Shown: positions 62,015 through 64,000 of the stretch, in pieces
How the letters are laid out: the number at the start of each line of letters is the position of its first letter
How positions within the stretch are numbered: the stretch's first letter is position 1
Source of the DNA: [Clostridium] scindens ATCC 35704
GTDB lineage: Bacteria > Bacillota > Clostridia > Lachnospirales > Lachnospiraceae
Length of the DNA stretch: 64,000 nucleotides
Direction: 5' to 3'
Assembly: GCF_004295125.1 (NCBI RefSeq)
Contig: NZ_CP036170.1
Location: 747,501 to 811,500, forward strand
Notes under the pieces: generated by a model
Database searches by the model: none
What the model saw: the letters and a program-made list of their open reading frames with translations, nothing else
What the model was told of the DNA's origin: nothing
Translations under genes and position numbers: made by a program

Positions 62015-63436
62015 ATGAGTAATGTAGCGAACAATGGGGCTTCCGGTGAGAAGACTTTATATCATGGAAAAGAAGCGGTATTTCGTAAACTGGCCTTTGG
62101 TTCAGGTGAAATCGTTCACAATGTACCTTGGATGCTGGTAAGCGCATATCTTGCGTTTTATATGACTGATATTGCAATGATTCCGGCAGCAGCAGTTTCT
62201 ATTCTGTTCCTTGTGTGCAGATGCTGGGATGCAATCAATGATCCACTGATTGGTTCCCTGGCAGACAATACCAATACAAAGATGGGACGATATCGTCCTT
62301 GGATGCTGGGAACTTCTATTGTATATATTCCTCTGGTAGTTATGCTTTTCTGGGCACATCCTGATTGGGGCGTAACCGCACGTACTGCATGGGGATGTGG
62401 TTTCTACTTCCTGGCAGTTGTTGCAGCAACATCTTGGAATATTCCATTCTGTGCACTGAATGGTGTTATTACTCCGTATCCCGGTGAGCGTGCATCCTTT
62501 GCAAGTTATCGAATCGGAATCTCTTCTCTGGCATGTGCGATTCCGACAGCAATCTTCCTTCCACTGGTTGCAAAATATAGCAATAACTACGCAAATGCAC
62601 CCCGAGGATTTGTTCTTGCAACTATTACGGTATGTATGATTGCAGTTCCTTTCATTTTCCTCTGTATCGGCGGAACAAAGGAAGCAATCAAACCGCCCAA
62701 AGCACAAAAATTCACTCCCAGGCAGATGTTCGAGACGGTCGGAAAGAATACGCCACTCCTTATTATCTGCGTCGGATTCTTTGTATACGGCCTTCTTGCT
62801 TACGGAAGAACTTCTGCAGCAATGTACTATTTCAATTATTACTGGGGCAATGCAGATGCATTTACCATCTATGCAACAGCTCGTGGACTTATCTGCGGTG
62901 TAGCAGCATTCTTTGGAGCTGCTCTGGTTAAAAAGCTGGGCAGTAAGCGTAATGCATTGATGTTCGGAAACCTGATTTGTGCAGTGATTAACTTTATTGC
63001 ATTCTTCCTGAATCCCAGCATCATCTCTGTTAAGGGCTGTGTTGCAATCCTCCTGATCGATGGTATTGGTATGGGTATCCAGACATCCCTTCTGTACTCC
63101 ATGATTCCCGATACTGTTGAGTATGGTCAGTGGAAATCAGGACTTCGTGCAGATGGTCTTTGTTCCTCAACCACCAGCTTTATGATGAAACTCGGTGGTG
63201 CGTTATCACCCACAATCATGTTGGCAATGCTTGCAGGTTCCGGTTATGTGGCAAATGCAACTACACAGACTCCGCAGGCTCTGTCTTCTATCAATATCGT
63301 TATGAACTTAGCTCCGGCTGTTCTGGCTGTAGTTAGCATTATCATCTTCTCCTTCTATAAATTGGATGGTAAAATGCATGCACAGATTCTGGAAGATCTG
63401 AAAGCTCGCGGACAGTTTGAAGCTTATGAAGACTAA
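62015..63436 (+). CDS. desD: GPH/MFS transporter of the desmolase operon
   Basis: A 473-residue, 12-span membrane protein of the glycoside-pentoside-hexuronide:cation symporter family: YHGKEAVFRKLAFGSGEIVHN, the loop DAINDPLIGSLADNTNTKMGRYRPW and LYSMIPDTVEYGQWKSG. Usually such proteins carry sugars, but in this operon a steroid transporter, for uptake of cortisol or export of the androgen, has been proposed. It ends the operon, 20 bases after desC. Direction and substrate of transport are not visible in the sequence. Confidence 0.88.
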   Translation: MSNVANNGASGEKTLYHGKEAVFRKLAFGSGEIVHNVPWMLVSAYLAFYMTDIAMIPAAAVSILFLVCRCWDAINDPLIGSLADNTNTKMGRYRPWMLGTSIVYIPLVVMLFWAHPDWGVTARTAWGCGFYFLAVVAATSWNIPFCALNGVITPYPGERASFASYRIGISSLACAIPTAIFLPLVAKYSNNYANAPRGFVLATITVCMIAVPFIFLCIGGTKEAIKPPKAQKFTPRQMFETVGKNTPLLIICVGFFVYGLLAYGRTSAAMYYFNYYWGNADAFTIYATARGLICGVAAFFGAALVKKLGSKRNALMFGNLICAVINFIAFFLNPSIISVKGCVAILLIDGIGMGIQTSLLYSMIPDTVEYGQWKSGLRADGLCSSTTSFMMKLGGALSPTIMLAMLAGSGYVANATTQTPQALSSINIVMNLAPAVLAVVSIIIFSFYKLDGKMHAQILEDLKARGQFEAYED

Positions 63437-63470
63437 ACTCCTAGTCAGAAAAACTCAAAACCTCTGAAAA

Positions 63471-63482
63471 GGGGCTGTTGCA
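63471..63482. repeat. IS terminal sequence, right of the desmolase region
   Basis: GGGGCTGTTGCA, 34 bases after desD, matches the GGGGCTGTCGCA end at 57784-57795 at 11 of 12 positions, in opposite orientation. The element that it began is replaced after a few bases by other IS-like sequence. Confidence 0.6.
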
Positions 63483-63488
63483 AAATGA

Positions 63489-63549
63489 TATGCTCCCTTC
63501 TAGGTAGACAAGTGAAATAATAAAAACTTGTCACTTAGGAGGGAGCATA
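63489..63549 (+). repeat. 24-base imperfect inverted repeat before the IS3-type gene
   Basis: 63489-63513 pairs with 63526-63549 (three or four mismatches), ending GGAGGGAGCATA, five bases before a start codon. A stem that would hide the ribosome site, as found upstream of some IS transposase genes. Confidence 0.65.
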
Positions 63550-63553
63550 TTTT

Positions 63554-63688
63554 ATGTCTAAAAAGAAGATATCTATTGAAGATAAAATGTATGCTGTAAA
63601 TCTCTATCTAGATGGTAAAGAAAGTCAGCACCGTATTGCCTCTATGTGGAGGCTTAAGAGAAATGAAGGCAATCGAGTAGGAGGCTAA
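63554..63688 (+). pseudogene. IS3-family transposase OrfA, truncated
   Basis: MSKKKISIEDKMYAVNLYLD and GKESQHRIASM are the first helix-turn-helix of an IS3-type OrfA; after Trp32 the sequence departs from the family and ends at TAA 63686-63688. About 32 of roughly 100 residues remain. The break leads into a short segment (63650-63720) that resembles the flank of group II introns or related elements in my memory, without certainty. Confidence 0.65.
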
Positions 63689-63724
63689 CCATTAGTTGAT
63701 TAGCCGACCTCTCACACCACCGCC

Positions 63725-63889
63725 ATGACGGTAGAAGAAGCGTCCCAGTATTTTTCGGTCGGTCAAAACAAGATAAGACAGCTTGCCCAGCAGGACAGGT
63801 TCGGCAACTGGTATATGATGAACGGAAACCGTCTGCTCATCAAGAAAAAGCAGTTTGAAAAAATGCTGGATAAATTGGACACAATCTAA
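63725..63889 (+). CDS. xis: Tn916-type excisionase
   Basis: A 54-residue protein, MTVEEASQYFSVGQNKIRQL through NWYMMNGNRLLIKKKQFEKM to KLDTI, closely resembling the C-terminal four fifths of Tn916 Xis (LTIEEASKYF, NGNRIQIKRKQFEKI). Xis binds the element's ends and directs integrase to excise. It lacks the first dozen residues of Tn916 Xis; the frame is open only to 63704, so the N-terminus may have been lost. Directly followed by int, as in Tn916. Confidence 0.85.
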   Translation: MTVEEASQYFSVGQNKIRQLAQQDRFGNWYMMNGNRLLIKKKQFEKMLDKLDTI

Positions 63890-63893
63890 TGAA

Positions 63894-63943
63894 AAAGAGC
63901 CTTGTATGTGATATTATTTTCATAAGTCAGATCGAGGCTCTTT
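63894..63943 (+). terminator. hairpin between xis and int
   Basis: AAAGAGCC (63894-63901) pairs with GGCTCTTT (63936-63943) around a 34-base loop. Confidence 0.5.
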
Positions 63944-63965
63944 CTTATGAAAGGAGCAGATAACA

Positions 63966-64000
63966 ATGTCAGAAAAAAGACGGGACAATAAAGGTCGCCT
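63966..64000 (+). CDS. int: Tn916-type integrase, first codons only
   Basis: The visible MSEKRRDNKGR is the start of Tn916-family tyrosine integrases (MSEKRRDNRGR). AAAGGAG upstream. The gene runs off the window; whether it is complete cannot be told. Confidence 0.85.
   Translation, partial: MSEKRRDNKGR

Overview
The window reads as a chromosomal segment of a Lachnospiraceae (Clostridia) gut anaerobe, most consistent with [Clostridium] scindens. The evidence is Firmicutes-type RpoB/RpoC/ribosomal proteins, strong AGGAGG ribosome sites, TTGACA/TATAAT promoters, and above all a four-gene cluster at 59003-63436 whose content and order (transketolase N-half, transketolase C-half, zinc alcohol dehydrogenase, GPH/MFS transporter) match the steroid-17,20-desmolase operon desABCD described in C. 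scindens ATCC 35704. The species call rests on remembered gene order and protein features, not on a search.

Layout, left to right. 1-753: start of rpsG and rpsL, transcribed leftward. 875-5936: VanZ-like protein, HD-domain protein, TSUP exporter, then a Fur-type controlled ferrous iron operon (feoA, feoA, feoB, Cys-rich membrane protein). 5972-13945: a sugar-type ABC importer without its own ATPase, with an oxidoreductase and an amidohydrolase, facing a divergent YesM/YesN-type two-component system. 14049-21740: rpoC and rpoB with their own promoter. 21876-34629: orphan Phd-type antitoxin, small XRE regulator, and an eleven-gene leftward operon (LacI regulator, fucose/arabinose-isomerase-like enzyme, split transketolase, RbsB, DUF2291 lipoprotein, RbsA, RbsC, RbsD, RbsK, GlpK-like kinase); its set of activities resembles non-oxidative D-apiose catabolism as much as ribose use. 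A second, paralogous LacI gene follows. 36001-40418: rplL, rplJ behind an L10 leader with attenuator, a lone NTF2/SnoaL-like gene, then rplA, rplK, nusG, secE and rpmG.

40566-46454: a pilus locus in the order adhesin, small protein, SipA-like protein, major pilin, class B sortase, minor pilin, closely resembling the streptococcal FCT pilus locus, with a serine recombinase gene upstream. 46864-49305: CbpA-type co-chaperone, a VanX-like dipeptidase fused to an acetyltransferase, and a small lipoprotein. 49445-54242: XRE regulator, IS630 remnant, and a GntR-controlled operon of ADP-ribosylglycohydrolase, PfkB kinase and PnuC transporter. 54336-57797: decayed alcohol dehydrogenase and three ruined insertion sequences. 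57848-63436: LysR regulator and desABCD. 63471-64000: another IS end, a truncated IS3-type gene, then the xis gene and the start of int of a Tn916-like element.

Two large-scale points stand out. First, the normally contiguous secE-nusG-rplKAJL-rpoBC-rpsLG block is broken into four transcription units by about 14 kb and 13 kb of metabolic genes and one small gene. Second, the desmolase genes are bracketed by mobile-element debris, including matching IS termini in opposite orientation, which suggests that they arrived by transfer.
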